A stretch of DNA of 64,000 bases from Allomesorhizobium camelthorni (GTDB taxonomy: Bacteria; Pseudomonadota; Alphaproteobacteria; Rhizobiales; Rhizobiaceae): NCBI RefSeq assembly GCF_011045125.1, contig NZ_JAAKZF010000018.1, positions 1-64,000 on the forward strand. The letters are read 5' to 3'. Shown piece by piece: positions 45,198 to 56,140 of this stretch (positions are counted from its first letter, which is position 1; each line of letters opens with the position of its first letter). The notes below the pieces were generated by a model. It did no database searches. It was not told where the DNA came from and saw only the letters and a list, made by a program, of their open reading frames with translations. The position numbers and the translations under genes were made by a program.

Positions 45198-45955
45198 TCA
45201 GGTTTTGAGCCGATAGCCGGTATGGAAAATCCAGGCGACCACGCCGAGGCAGAGTGCGAGGAATGCGAGCGTCATGCCGAGGCTGACGCCGACGCTGACA
45301 TCGGCCGCACCATAAAAACTCCAGCGAAAGCCGCTGACCAGGTAGAGCACCGGATTGAACAGCGTCACGTTCTGCCAGAAGGGCGGCAGCATGCTGATGG
45401 AATAGAAGCTGCCGCCGAGGAAGGTCAGCGGCGTGACGATGAGGAGCGGCACCAATTGCAGCTTCTCGAAGCCGTCGGCCCAGATGCCGATGATGAATCC
45501 GAACAGGCTGAACGTAACCGCGGTCAGCACCAGGAACAGGATCATCCAGAAGGGATGGAGGATCGTGAGGTCCACGAACAGCGCCGCGGTCGCCAATATG
45601 ATCGTGCCGAGAATGACGGATTTTGTCGCCGCCGCGCCGACATAGGCGATTGTGATCTCAAGGAACGACACGGGCGCGGAGAGGATCTCGTAGATCGTGC
45701 CGACGAACTTCGGGAAATAGATGCCGAACGAGGCATTCGAGATGCTCTGGGTGAGCAGCGACAGCATGATCAGCCCCGGCACGATGAACGCGCCGTAGCT
45801 GACGCCGTCTATCTCAGGGATGCGCGAGCCGATGGCGGCGCCGAAGACGACGAAATAGAGCGACGTCGAGATGACCGGCGAAACGATGCTCTGAAGGAGG
45901 GTGCGCCAGGTGCGCGCCATCTCGAAGAGGTAGATCGCCCGGATCGCGTGGAAGT

Positions 45956-45959
<4 letters not shown>
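45198..45959 (-). CDS. ABC-2 type transporter permease
   Basis: The 253-residue protein has six predicted membrane helices and the ABC-2 signature [18 protein letters not shown], then [12 protein letters not shown]. From ATG 45959 it overlaps the stop of the ATPase gene by four bases (ATGA). Longer in-frame readings only cover the ATPase in another frame. Together they form an exporter of the NodJ/DrrB class; the substrate is unknown (drug, polysaccharide or lipid). Confidence 0.93.
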
Positions 45960-46882
<923 letters not shown>

Positions 46883-47123
46883 GGGAATGGCGATAGCGGT
46901 TGGAGGGGAGGCTCGCGTCGCGGGGTGGATCGTCGAAGCAATGTGGCGGGATCAAAAGTCAGACGAATATATGGGCTGCGAGTGAATGCACAAGGCTTAG
47001 GCACGAGATCAAAAACACGAGGCGAGCCCGGCATCTCCCGACGCTTGGTCGCTGACAGCTTAAAGGGTGCGGCGCAATATCGGGGCCTTGCCTTCCGCGG
47101 CGGTCTCGGCCAAAACGCCGCCC

Positions 47124-49001
47124 ATGCTTATAATCAACGATATTTCGCTCCGTATCGCCGGACGCCTGCTTCTCGACCATGCCTCGCTGACGCTGCCGTC
47201 GGGAACGAAGGCGGGGCTCGTCGGCCGCAACGGAACCGGCAAGACCACGCTGTTCAAGGCGATCACCGGCGACATGGCCGCCGAGACCGGCTCCGTCAGC
47301 CTGCCGAAGAACACGCGCATCGGCCAGGTGGCGCAGGAGGCGCCCGGCACCGAGGAGCCGCTGATCGAAATCGTGCTCAAGGCCGACGTCGAGCGCACGG
47401 CGCTGCTCGCCGAGGAGCAGACGACGACGGATCCGCACCGCATCGCCGAGATCCACATGCGGCTGGCCGACATCGACGCCCATTCGGCGGAAGCGCGCGC
47501 GGCGACCATCCTGGCGGGCCTCGGCTTCGATGCCGAGGCGCAGAAGCGGCCGGCTTCTTCCTTCTCCGGCGGTTGGCGCATGCGCGTGGCGCTGGCGGCG
47601 GTGCTGTTTTCCGAGCCGGACCTGCTGCTGCTCGACGAGCCGACCAACTATCTCGACCTCGAAGGCACGCTGTGGCTGGAAACCTATGTCTCCAAATATC
47701 CGCACACTGTCCTGCTGATCTCGCATGACCGAGATTTGCTCAACCGCGCGGTCAATTCGATCGTGCATCTCGACAAGCAGAAACTGACTTTCTGGCGTGG
47801 CGCCTACGACCAGTTCGAGCGCCAGCGCGCCGAGCAGGCGCTGTTGCAGGAAAAGAGCCGCGCCAAGCAGGAGGCTGCGCGCAAGCACATGGAATCGTTT
47901 GTGGAACGGTTCCGCGCGAAGGCTTCCAAGGCGCGCCAGGCGCAGTCGCGCCTGAAGGCGCTCGAAAAAATGAAACCGATCTCGGCGGTGGTCAACGAAA
48001 GCGTCAGGCCCTTTTCCTTCCCCGAACCGGTGAAAACTGTTGCCTCACCGATCGTGGCGCTCGACCACGTTAATGTAGGTTACCAGCCGGGCAACCCGAT
48101 CCTGAAGAAGATGACGCTGCGAATCGATGCTGACGACCGCATCGCTCTCCTTGGCGCCAATGGCAACGGCAAGTCGACCTTCGCCAAGCTGCTAGCCAGC
48201 CGCCTGAAGCAGGAAACCGGCACGATGACGGTCGCGCCGGGGCTGAAAGTCGCGATCTTTGCCCAGCACCAGCTCGACGACCTGCGGCCGGAGGAGAACG
48301 CCTACGAGCATGTCCGGCGGCTGATGCCGGACGCGCCGGAATCGAAGGTCAGGGCGCGGGTGGCGCAGTTCGGCCTGGCGACCGAGAAGATGAACACGCC
48401 GGCCAAGGATCTGTCCGGCGGCGAGAAGGCGCGTCTCCTGATGGGGCTATCGGCGTTCGAGGGGCCGAACCTCTTCATCCTCGACGAGCCTACCAACCAT
48501 CTGGATATCGACAGCCGCGAGTCGCTGATCCATGCGCTCAACGATTTTCCAGGCGCGATGATCCTGATCTCGCACGATCGGCATCTAATCGAGGCGACGG
48601 CCGACAGACTGTGGCTGGTCAAGGACGGCCAGGTGAACCCTTACGACGGCGATCTCGGGGACTATCGCCAGCAGGTCACCGGCGTCGCCGGCGACCGTAA
48701 GGACCGGCGTGAGGCGGAGAAGGCATCCAAGGCCGATCGCCGCCGCGAGGCTGCCCAGCGCCGCAATGCGATGGAGCCGGTCGCCAAGGAGATCCGCGCA
48801 ACCGAAGCGCTGATGGACCGCATCCGCAAGCGCATCGACGGAATCGAGGACGAATTGGCCAATCCGGCGGTCTACGAGAAGGACCCGTCGACGGCGACAC
48901 GGCTCGCCAAGGAGCGCTCGCAGCTGACGCAGACTCTCGCCGGCCACGAGGAAAAATGGCTGGCGCTGTCGGCGGAATATGAGGAAGGCACGGCGGAGTA
49001 G
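47124..49001 (+). CDS. ABC-F family ATP-binding protein
   Basis: The 625-residue protein has two ATPase domains and no membrane segments: GRNGTGKTT, SGGWRMR and LLLLDEPTNYLD in the first; GANGNGKST, LSGGEKARL and FILDEPTNHLD in the second. Between them is the charged ABC-F linker. A C-terminal coiled coil (about 545-620) is rich in Lys, Arg and Glu. This matches the Uup/YheS group, which acts on ribosomes. ATG 47124 begins directly with the first beta strand (LIINDISLRIAG). Divergent from the ABC exporter. Confidence 0.93.
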   Translation: MLIINDISLRIAGRLLLDHASLTLPSGTKAGLVGRNGTGKTTLFKAITGDMAAETGSVSLPKNTRIGQVAQEAPGTEEPLIEIVLKADVERTALLAEEQTTTDPHRIAEIHMRLADIDAHSAEARAATILAGLGFDAEAQKRPASSFSGGWRMRVALAAVLFSEPDLLLLDEPTNYLDLEGTLWLETYVSKYPHTVLLISHDRDLLNRAVNSIVHLDKQKLTFWRGAYDQFERQRAEQALLQEKSRAKQEAARKHMESFVERFRAKASKARQAQSRLKALEKMKPISAVVNESVRPFSFPEPVKTVASPIVALDHVNVGYQPGNPILKKMTLRIDADDRIALLGANGNGKSTFAKLLASRLKQETGTMTVAPGLKVAIFAQHQLDDLRPEENAYEHVRRLMPDAPESKVRARVAQFGLATEKMNTPAKDLSGGEKARLLMGLSAFEGPNLFILDEPTNHLDIDSRESLIHALNDFPGAMILISHDRHLIEATADRLWLVKDGQVNPYDGDLGDYRQQVTGVAGDRKDRREAEKASKADRRREAAQRRNAMEPVAKEIRATEALMDRIRKRIDGIEDELANPAVYEKDPSTATRLAKERSQLTQTLAGHEEKWLALSAEYEEGTAE

Positions 49002-49107
49002 ATTGCGAGATTCACCTGAGGGTGGGCTGCCAACGACTGCTTCTGCACTTCCGCAGGCTATTCGCTGGCCCTACACCCCGACCGCAAATGCCTGTAGGTT
49101 CGCTCCC

Positions 49108-51216
49108 ATGAACCAGCACGCGACGATAAAAATCGGCCATTCGGCCTGCCCGCACGACTGTCCGTCGACCTGCGCGCTCGACGTGGAGCTTCTCGACGGC
49201 GGCCGCATCGGACGGGTGCACGGGGCGAAGGACAACAGCTACACGGCCGGCGTGATCTGCGCCAAGGTCGCGCGCTATGCCGACCGCGTTCACCACCCCG
49301 ACCGGTTGCTGAAGCCGCTGGTCCGCGCAGGCGCCAAGGGCGAGGGCGTCTGGAAGGACGCAAGCTGGGAGGCGGCGCTCGATCTCGTTGCGGAAAAGTT
49401 CGTCGCCGCCGAGGAGAAGCACGGCTCGGAGACGGTCTGGCCGTATTTTTACGCCGGGACGATGGGTTTAGTGCAGCGCGACGGCATTGAGCGGCTGCGC
49501 CACGCCAAAAAATATTCGGGCTTCTTCGGATCGATCTGCACCAATCTGGCCTGGACGGGCTGGATGATGGGCGCCGGAGCGTTGCGGGGGCCGGACCCGC
49601 GCGAGATGGCGAAGTCGGATTGCGTCGTGATCTGGGGCACCAATGCGGTGGTCACCCAGGTCAATGTGATGACCCACGCGGTCAGGGCGCGCAAGGAACG
49701 TGGGGCGAAGATCGTCGTCATCGACGTCTACGAGAACGCGACGATGAAGCAGGCCGACATGGGGCTGGTGCTGAAGCCCGGCACCGACGGCGCGCTGGCC
49801 TGCGCGGTCATGCATGTGCTGTTCCGCGACGGCATGGCCGATCGCGATTACCTCGAAAAATACACTGACGATCCGAAGGGGCTGGAAGCGCATCTGGCGA
49901 CCCGCACGCCGGAATGGGCGGCGGCGATCACGGGGCTGTCTGTGACCGAGATCGAAGCGTTCGCGCGGCTGGTCGGCACCACCAAGCGGACCTTCTTCAG
50001 GCTTGGCTACGGCTTTTCGCGCCAGCGCAACGGCTCGGTGAACATGCACGCGGCGATGTCGATCGCGTCGGTGACGGGGTGCTGGCAGTATGAGGGCGGC
50101 GGCGCCTTCCATTCCAATTCGGGTGTGCTCAAGCTCAATGGCGAACTGCACGAGGGCACGCGGCTGCGCGATCCAAAAATCCGCTATCTCGACCATTCGC
50201 GGATCGGGGCGGTGCTTACGGGCGCCGCCGATGCTCTCTACGGCGGCCCGCCCGTTACGGCGATGCTGATCCAGAACACCAATCCGGCCAATGTGGCGCC
50301 CGAGCAGCGGCTGGTGAAGCAGGGTTTTCTGCGCGACGACCTCTTCACCTGCGTGCACGAGCAGTTCATGACCGACACAGCGAAACTCGCGGATGTCGTG
50401 CTGCCAGCAACCATGTTCATGGAACATGACGATATCTACAAGGGCGGCGGCAACCAGCACATCACGCTCGGCCCGAAGCTGATCGACCCGCCGGAAGGCC
50501 CGCGCACGAACCATTTCGTGATCGAGGAGTTGGGCAAGCGGCTGGGAGTGTCGCATCTGCCGGGCTTCGGCATGACGGAGCGTGAACACATCGAAATTAT
50601 GCTCGAGAAGAAGGGACTGGGCAGCTTCGACACCTTCAGGGAGCAGCGCTGGGCCGACCTGCAGCCGGATTTCGAAGACGCGCATTTTCTTAAAGGTTTC
50701 GGACATCGCGACGGAAAATTCCGCTTCAAGCCCGACTGGATCGGGCAGGCCGCGCCCAATCGTCCGCCCAAGAGCATGGGCATCTTCGGCCCGCATGAGC
50801 TTCTGCCGGAATTCCCCGACCATGTCGAACTGATCGAAGTAGCGGACGAGGCGCATCCGTTCCGGCTGGCGACCTCGCCGGCGCGCAATTTCTTGAACTC
50901 GACCTTCACCGAGACGCCGGTTTCGAAGGCCCGCGAAGGCCGGCCGGAATTGCTTATCCATCCCGAAGACGCGGCCGAACTGGCGATAGCCGGCGGCGAC
51001 CGTGTCGAGATCGGCAATCTGCGCGGCGAAGTGGTGCTGCACGCAAAGCTTTTCGACGGGGTGAAACGCGGCGTGGTGATCGCAGAGGGCATCTGGCCGA
51101 ACGATGCGCATGAACGCGGCGAGGGGATCAACGTGCTGACCGGCGCCGATGCTCCGGCGCCCTATGGCGGCGCGGCGTTCCACGACAACAAGGTGTGGGT
51201 GCGGGTGGCGGAATAA
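49108..51216 (+). CDS. Molybdopterin-dependent oxidoreductase
   Basis: The 702-residue protein belongs to the DMSO reductase superfamily. The N-terminus has a [4Fe-4S] motif with Cys14, Cys18, Cys22 and Cys51. Molybdopterin-binding stretches follow (VIWGTNAVVTQVNVMTH; RLGYGFSRQRNGS) and a C-terminal dinucleotide-binding domain (HPFRLATSPARNFLNST; GDRVEIGNLRGEV). There is no Tat signal, so it is probably cytoplasmic. No electron-transfer subunit lies next to it, and the substrate is unknown. MoaD/MoaE for its cofactor are 9.5 kb away. In-frame starts upstream overlap the ABC-F gene and are rejected. Confidence 0.93.
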   Translation: MNQHATIKIGHSACPHDCPSTCALDVELLDGGRIGRVHGAKDNSYTAGVICAKVARYADRVHHPDRLLKPLVRAGAKGEGVWKDASWEAALDLVAEKFVAAEEKHGSETVWPYFYAGTMGLVQRDGIERLRHAKKYSGFFGSICTNLAWTGWMMGAGALRGPDPREMAKSDCVVIWGTNAVVTQVNVMTHAVRARKERGAKIVVIDVYENATMKQADMGLVLKPGTDGALACAVMHVLFRDGMADRDYLEKYTDDPKGLEAHLATRTPEWAAAITGLSVTEIEAFARLVGTTKRTFFRLGYGFSRQRNGSVNMHAAMSIASVTGCWQYEGGGAFHSNSGVLKLNGELHEGTRLRDPKIRYLDHSRIGAVLTGAADALYGGPPVTAMLIQNTNPANVAPEQRLVKQGFLRDDLFTCVHEQFMTDTAKLADVVLPATMFMEHDDIYKGGGNQHITLGPKLIDPPEGPRTNHFVIEELGKRLGVSHLPGFGMTEREHIEIMLEKKGLGSFDTFREQRWADLQPDFEDAHFLKGFGHRDGKFRFKPDWIGQAAPNRPPKSMGIFGPHELLPEFPDHVELIEVADEAHPFRLATSPARNFLNSTFTETPVSKAREGRPELLIHPEDAAELAIAGGDRVEIGNLRGEVVLHAKLFDGVKRGVVIAEGIWPNDAHERGEGINVLTGADAPAPYGGAAFHDNKVWVRVAE

Positions 51217-51243
51217 GGCGAGCTGTTCGCGGCGGAAGAGGGA

Positions 51244-51540
51244 CTACAACAACAGGGCTGTGATATCTCGCGCGCCGTGCACGATGCGGACAATCTCGAC
51301 GTGTTTATCCGTGTTGCGGTAGAGCACCAGATAACTTCCGACAACCAGCGCGCGGGCATCTGGAGCGATATCGGGCCTTCGCGAGCCTGAATCGGGGAAT
51401 GTCGCAAGCTGCTTGATCCGAACAGCAAAGGTTTCGAGAACCCGATCTGCTGCGGCGGGATTGTCCATCGCGATACTGCACCAGATATCAATGAGATCGT
51501 CTTCAGCCGCCGGGCTTCGGACGATCCGATACTCAGCCAT
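51244..51540 (-). CDS. parE: ParE-type toxin
   Basis: The 98-residue protein has the RelE/ParE fold pattern: YRIVRSPAAEDDLIDIW at the N-terminus, a helix pair with RIKQLATFPDSGSRRPDI, then the final strands VGSYLVLYRNTDKHVEIVRIVHGARD. ParE toxins poison DNA gyrase. ATG 51540 overlaps the end of parD by 8 bases, so translation depends on the antitoxin, the usual order for ParDE. Confidence 0.9.
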   Translation of the reverse strand: MAEYRIVRSPAAEDDLIDIWCSIAMDNPAAADRVLETFAVRIKQLATFPDSGSRRPDIAPDARALVVGSYLVLYRNTDKHVEIVRIVHGARDITALLL

Positions 51541-51820
51541 TGCGCGGTGTGTCCGATCCGCTCTCGAACCGATTGCGCGCGCGCCGCATAATGTCGTCGA
51601 TATCAAAAGGCTCGGGCCGGCCGCTTTCAAGCCCTTGGGCCCAGGCATTTCTTAGCCGATCTAACTCGGCTTGGCGCAGGGGTTGCCGAAGCCGCCACTC
51701 ACGCAGAGCCTCGCGGATGACCTCACTTGCCGAACCATATTCACCAGTGGCGACGGCCTTCTTGACCACGTCAAGCAATTCCGGCGACAGCGCTATGCTT
51801 ACTTTTTCGACAGACGACAT
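51533..51820 (-). CDS. parD: ParD-type antitoxin
   Basis: The 95-residue protein has an N-terminal ribbon-helix-helix (KVSIALSPELLDVVKKAV, then EYGSASEVIREALREWR) and a charged C-terminus that binds ParE. It precedes and overlaps parE. An inverted repeat 23 bases upstream of its start (51843-51861) is a candidate operator. A complete ParDE pair stabilises the region or acts as a stress/phage defence module. Confidence 0.92.
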   Translation of the reverse strand: MSSVEKVSIALSPELLDVVKKAVATGEYGSASEVIREALREWRLRQPLRQAELDRLRNAWAQGLESGRPEPFDIDDIMRRARNRFESGSDTPRNG

Positions 51821-51842
51821 TCAGCGAACTCCCTGGGAGACT

Positions 51843-51861
51843 GGTAGCAAATTTTGCCACC
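51843..51861. promoter_or_regulatory. Operator candidate upstream of parD
   Basis: GGTAGCAAA (51843-51851) and TTTGCCACC (51853-51861) form a 9-bp inverted repeat with one mismatch and a one-base centre, 22 bases before the parD start. ParD proteins bind such sites to repress their operon. Confidence 0.5.
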
Positions 51862-51915
51862 GGGTTCAAGATTCGGTATCGATTAGGATTTCCGCAGGCA
51901 TGCCCCTTCCGACCG

Positions 51916-52428
51916 TCAGCCCAGGTCCCTCGGCCGCAGAAAATGTGTGAGCCGCGCGCGGCCGAAGCCAAGTTCAGCCCATTTGCCGTCGAAATCAAAG
52001 CGGGCCAGCGCCGCGGTCGGGAATTTTTCGCGAAGCCGCTGCAAAGCCTTGGCCTCGGAGTTGGCGCCGGCAAGTCGTCTGGCGAGGTCTTCGAGGCCCG
52101 GATTGTGGCCGAGGATGAGCAGCGTTTTTACGGCTTTCGGCGTTCGTTGAATTTCGGACAGCACGTCTTCCGCTGTAGCGTCGTAGAGAGTGTCGGAGAA
52201 ATCAGCCGACACGGAGCCGGGCAATGCGGCCGCGACCACCTCCCACGTCTCGCACGTGCGCGCGGTCGGCGACACCAGCGCCAGTTGCGGCAGCCAGTTG
52301 CGGGCGGCAAGTTCTCGCCCCATGCGCTCAGCGGCTTTGCGTCCACGCGGTGCGAGCGGCCGGTCGAAATCGGCGAGGGACGGATCGTCCCAACTTGACT
52401 TGCCATGGCGCAGCAGAAGCAGTTTCAT
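51916..52428 (-). CDS. SixA-like histidine phosphatase
   Basis: The 170-residue protein begins MKLLLLRHGKSSWDD, the RHG motif with the nucleophile His8, and has the second His in ILGHNPGLEDL. The short length and S-S-W-x-D after RHG are typical of SixA-type phosphohistidine phosphatases, which remove phosphate from histidine in phosphotransfer proteins such as PTSNtr components. The actual substrate here is not known. Same strand as purM/purN, 28 bases after purN. Confidence 0.88.
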   Translation of the reverse strand: MKLLLLRHGKSSWDDPSLADFDRPLAPRGRKAAERMGRELAARNWLPQLALVSPTARTCETWEVVAAALPGSVSADFSDTLYDATAEDVLSEIQRTPKAVKTLLILGHNPGLEDLARRLAGANSEAKALQRLREKFPTAALARFDFDGKWAELGFGRARLTHFLRPRDLG

Positions 52429-52456
52429 GAACCCGGTTCGCGGTTGACGGGCCGTG

Positions 52457-53170
52457 TCACGGCGTGAAGCGAGCTAGCTGCTCCAGGTCCACGGCTTCGC
52501 GGACGGCGCTCGGTGACGACAGGAAGCCGCCTGCGCTCTGCTCGACCAGCTCGGTATCGGCAAAGACGGTGCGGCCGCCTTCCATCCGCGCCATGCCGAG
52601 CGCGACCATGCGCAGGGCGAGCGGATAGAGATGGTGCTCCGCCTTGAGCACGCGGGCGGCGAGCGCAGCCTCGGTGTCGTCGAGAAGCACCGGAACCGCG
52701 GCCTGCGTGATGATCGGGCCGGAATCAGTTTCGGCCGTGACGAAATGGACGGTGCAGCCATGGATGCGCATGCCGGCTTCGAGCGCGCGCGCATGGGTGT
52801 CGAGTCCCCGGAAAGCAGGAAGCAGGGCAGGGTGGATGTTAAGCATCCGGCCTTGCCATTTTTCCACGAAACCGGTGGTCAAGAGCCGCATATAGCCGGC
52901 GAGGCAGACGATCTCCGCCTCGAAGGTCGACAGCGCATCATCGATGGCCGCGTCATGAGCTTCCTTGCTGGAAAAATCGCCCCGGGCGATGATGCGCGCC
53001 GGCAGGCCCCTGCTGGCGGCGATGTGGAGGCCGCGTGCGTCCGCCTTGTCCGAGATGATGCCGACGATCTCTGCCGGGAAGCTCCGCTCGGAAGCTGCTT
53101 CGATCAGCGACGCCATGTTGGAGCCGCGTCCGGAAATCATGATGACCGTGCGTTTGCGGCTGATGCTCAT
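52457..53170 (-). CDS. purN: Phosphoribosylglycinamide formyltransferase PurN
   Basis: PurN transfers a formyl group from 10-formyl-tetrahydrofolate in the third step of purine synthesis. The 237-residue protein has [19 protein letters not shown], the catalytic Asn and His in [10 protein letters not shown], and the catalytic Asp in [12 protein letters not shown]. It carries about 25 extra residues at the C-terminus compared with E. coli. Its ATG overlaps the purM stop (ATGA). Confidence 0.96.
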   Translation of the reverse strand: MSISRKRTVIMISGRGSNMASLIEAASERSFPAEIVGIISDKADARGLHIAASRGLPARIIARGDFSSKEAHDAAIDDALSTFEAEIVCLAGYMRLLTTGFVEKWQGRMLNIHPALLPAFRGLDTHARALEAGMRIHGCTVHFVTAETDSGPIITQAAVPVLLDDTEAALAARVLKAEHHLYPLALRMVALGMARMEGGRTVFADTELVEQSAGGFLSSPSAVREAVDLEQLARFTP

Positions 53171-54231
53171 AACGCGATCGCTCCCCGGTAGATGACGCCG
53201 GCGTCGCGGCGCGGCACGATGCGGCCGATCGGCGATACGGTTTCGCCGGCCTCCTGAAGCACTGCGGCGACCTGCGCTGCTTGGCCCGAGGCGACGACGA
53301 GGATCATGCCGACGCCGCAATTGAAGGTGCGCATCATTTCGGTGGGCGCGACGCCGCCCGTTTTGGCCAGCCATCCGAAGACCGGCGGCACGTCGATGGC
53401 TTCAAGGTCGAGTTCGGCGGAAAAGTCCTTGGGCAGCACGCGCGGGATGTTTTCGGGAAAGCCGCCGCCCGTGATGTGCGCCAGCGCCTTGATGCCGTGG
53501 GTGCCGCGGATCGCCTTGAGCACCGACTTCACATAGATGCGGGTGGGTTCGAGCAGCGTTTCGGCCAATGTCCCTTCGTCGGCGAAAGGCACGGCATCCT
53601 GCCAGCCGACGCCGCTTGCGGCGACGATGCGCCGGACCAGCGAAAAGCCGTTGGAATGCAGTCCGGAGGAGGCGAGGCCGAGCAGCACGTCGCCCTCGAC
53701 GATGTCGTCGGTGGGCAGGAGCTGGCCGCGCTCGGCGGCGCCAACGGCGAAGCCGGCGAGGTCGTAGTCGTTGCCGTGATACATTCCGGGCATTTCCGCG
53801 GTCTCGCCGCCGACCAGCGCGCAGCCGGCCTGGCGGCAGCCTTCGGCGATGCCCGCCACGATCGCGGCGCCCTGCTCGGGGTCGAGCTTACCCGTGGCGA
53901 AATAGTCGAGGAAGAACAGCGGCTCGGCGCCCTGCACGACGATGTCGTTGACGCACATCGCGACGAGATCGATGCCGATCGTGTCGTGCTTTCCAGCCTC
54001 GATCGCGATCCTGAGCTTGGTGCCGACGCCGTCATTGGCGGCGACCAGTATGGGATCGGAAAAGCCGGCAGCCTTCAGGTCGAACAGGCCGCCGAACCCG
54101 CCGATCTCACCATCCGCGCCGGGACGCCTGGTCGAGCGGACCAGCGGCTTGATCTTTTCTACCATCGCATTGCCGGCGTCGATGTCGACGCCAGCCTCGG
54201 CGTAGGTCAGCCCGTTTTTCCGTTCGCCCAT
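53167..54231 (-). CDS. purM: Phosphoribosylformylglycinamidine cyclo-ligase PurM
   Basis: PurM closes the imidazole ring of aminoimidazole ribotide with ATP. The 354-residue protein has [40 protein letters not shown], and [13 protein letters not shown]. It is cotranslated with purN. A divergent promoter region separates it from the CDP-alcohol transferase gene. Confidence 0.97.
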   Translation of the reverse strand: MGERKNGLTYAEAGVDIDAGNAMVEKIKPLVRSTRRPGADGEIGGFGGLFDLKAAGFSDPILVAANDGVGTKLRIAIEAGKHDTIGIDLVAMCVNDIVVQGAEPLFFLDYFATGKLDPEQGAAIVAGIAEGCRQAGCALVGGETAEMPGMYHGNDYDLAGFAVGAAERGQLLPTDDIVEGDVLLGLASSGLHSNGFSLVRRIVAASGVGWQDAVPFADEGTLAETLLEPTRIYVKSVLKAIRGTHGIKALAHITGGGFPENIPRVLPKDFSAELDLEAIDVPPVFGWLAKTGGVAPTEMMRTFNCGVGMILVVASGQAAQVAAVLQEAGETVSPIGRIVPRRDAGVIYRGAIAL

Positions 54232-54414
54232 TTCGCTTCCCTGGCTGCGGCCGCTATCATGGCGCTATTCGCATGAACCAGACAAGGTCGCAAGACGACG
54301 CTCGGTTGCGGAACGGTTTGGCGCACCGGAAAACAGACCTTGCGCGCCCGCGCCTTGCGGCCGATGCTCGCCTTGACCATGTATCGGAAGGGTCGATCTG
54401 AATATGGAGATGAT

Positions 54415-54972
54415 GTGACCGTCGCCAACATGATCACGATCCTGCGCTTCGTGCTGGTGCCGGGCGTCGTCTACGCGTTGCTGGTCGGCCGCATGGATTG
54501 GGCCTTCGCCGGCTTCCTGATCGCCGGCATTTCGGACGGCGTCGACGGTTTCGTCGCCCGGCATTTCAACCAGCGCTCCGAACTCGGGGCCTATATGGAC
54601 CCGATGGCCGACAAGCTGCTTCTGGTCAGTGTCTTCGTCGTGCTTGGCTTTATGGGCGAGCTGCCGCTGTGGCTGGTGATCGCCGCCGTCTCGCGCGACG
54701 CGCTCATCGTCTGCGCCGTGCTTCTGTCGACGATCATGGGCAAGCCGGTGGCGATGAAACCGCTGCTGGTTTCGAAGGCCAACACGCTCATCCAGATCGT
54801 GCTGGCGGCCGTGGTGCTTGCCGAACTGGCCTTCGAGACGCCTTTCGGCCCGCTCCGCACGGGCCTGATATTCCTGTCCGGGCTCTTGACCGTCGCTTCG
54901 GCCGCAGCCTATCTCGTGGCCTGGCTGAGGCATATGAGCGGCTATGGCGAAAGCAAAACTCCAGACGGTTGA
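54415..54972 (+). CDS. CDP-alcohol phosphatidyltransferase family protein
   Basis: The 185-residue membrane protein has the CDP-alcohol signature DGVDGFVARHF, then GAYMDPMADK, with all the catalytic Asp. It resembles PgsA, yet the likely true pgsA is at 38258; this one is probably a second phosphatidyltransferase (cardiolipin synthase C-type, phosphatidylglycerophosphate or another lipid). The start is taken as GTG 54415, followed by TVANMITILRFVLVP, where family members begin, with GGAG five bases upstream; ATG 54379 would add 12 residues. It overlaps the next gene by 29 bases. Confidence 0.87.
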   Translation: MTVANMITILRFVLVPGVVYALLVGRMDWAFAGFLIAGISDGVDGFVARHFNQRSELGAYMDPMADKLLLVSVFVVLGFMGELPLWLVIAAVSRDALIVCAVLLSTIMGKPVAMKPLLVSKANTLIQIVLAAVVLAELAFETPFGPLRTGLIFLSGLLTVASAAAYLVAWLRHMSGYGESKTPDG

Positions 54973-56140
54973 CGTGACGCTCCAGGACGCCGCCTCCGCG
55001 GCGTTCCGCCGGCAGATCCGGTTCTGGATCATCACCGCGATCATTCTCGCCGCATTCGTCTATCTGTTCAGCGACATCCTGCTGCCTTTCGTGGCCGGGA
55101 TGGTGCTCGCCTATTTCCTCGATCCGGTCGCCGACCGGCTCGAGCGGATCGGCCTGTCGCGGGTGATGGCGACGATCTTGATCCTGATCGCCTTCCTCAT
55201 CGTGCTGGTGCTTGCGCTGGTGATACTGATCCCGGTGCTCGCCTCCCAGCTTTCCGATTTTCTCGTCAAGCTGCCGGAATATCTGAGCCGGTTCCAGGCC
55301 CTGGTCACCTCTTATGATCCGAACTGGCTGGAACAGAGATTCGGACTGGATGCGGGCAGCCTGCAGGAAGGCCTGAATTCGCTGCTGACATCGGGCATGG
55401 GCCTCGTCGCCACTGTGTTCCAGTCGATCTGGAACTCAGGCGTCGCCATATTCAGCATTGCCGGCCTGTTTATCGTCACCCCGGTCGTGGCCTTCTACAT
55501 GCTGCTCGACTGGGACCGTATGGTGGCGACTGTCGACGGCTGGGTGCCGCGCGACCATGTCGAGACGGTCCGCCAACTGGCTACCGACATCAACACAGCG
55601 GCGGCCGGCTTCGTGCGCGGGCAGGGCACACTCTGCCTGATCCTCGGCGCCATGTATGCTTTCGGGCTGACGCTCACCGGCTTGAACTTCGGCATCCTCA
55701 TCGGCCTGTTCGCCGGGCTGATCAGTTTCATCCCCTATGTCGGGTCGCTGGTCGGGCTGGTGCTATCCGTCGGTCTTGCGGTCGTGCAGTTCTGGCCGGA
55801 CTGGACCATGGTGCTTGCGGTTGCCGGCGTTTTCTTCGCCGGCCAGTTCATCGAGGGCAACATCCTGCAGCCGCGCCTTGTTGGCAAGAGTGTCGGGCTG
55901 CACCCGGTCTGGCTGATGTTTGCGCTGTTCGCGTTCGGCGCGCTGTTCGGTTTCGTCGGGCTGCTGATCGCGGTGCCGGCCGCTGCGGCCGTGGCGGTGC
56001 TGGTGCGCTTTGCCATCTCGCGTTATCTCGAATCGCCTCTCTACAAGGGCCATGTCGAAGAACCGGTAAAGGCCAAGGCCGTCCGGCTGACAAAGCCGAC
56101 GGGCGGCGACGGTGAACGTGACGGCGATGCGCGCGCCTGA
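54944..56140 (+). CDS. PerM/AI-2E transporter family permease
   Basis: The 398-residue protein has about eight membrane helices: FWIITAIILAAFVYLFSDILL, then several in 60-110, a soluble insertion at 110-160, and the last cluster with FIPYVGSLVGLVLSVG and the family motif GQFIEGNILQPRLVGKSVGLHP. The family covers TqsA-type AI-2 exporters and sodium/proton antiporters, so substrate cannot be given. It shares an operon with the CDP-alcohol transferase and the HdaA-like gene, as in other rhizobia. Confidence 0.9.
   Translation: MAKAKLQTVDVTLQDAASAAFRRQIRFWIITAIILAAFVYLFSDILLPFVAGMVLAYFLDPVADRLERIGLSRVMATILILIAFLIVLVLALVILIPVLASQLSDFLVKLPEYLSRFQALVTSYDPNWLEQRFGLDAGSLQEGLNSLLTSGMGLVATVFQSIWNSGVAIFSIAGLFIVTPVVAFYMLLDWDRMVATVDGWVPRDHVETVRQLATDINTAAAGFVRGQGTLCLILGAMYAFGLTLTGLNFGILIGLFAGLISFIPYVGSLVGLVLSVGLAVVQFWPDWTMVLAVAGVFFAGQFIEGNILQPRLVGKSVGLHPVWLMFALFAFGALFGFVGLLIAVPAAAAVAVLVRFAISRYLESPLYKGHVEEPVKAKAVRLTKPTGGDGERDGDARA

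Noticed and set aside
49468-51183. Minus-strand open frame of 571 codons
   Set aside because: Antisense shadow of the molybdopterin oxidoreductase gene.
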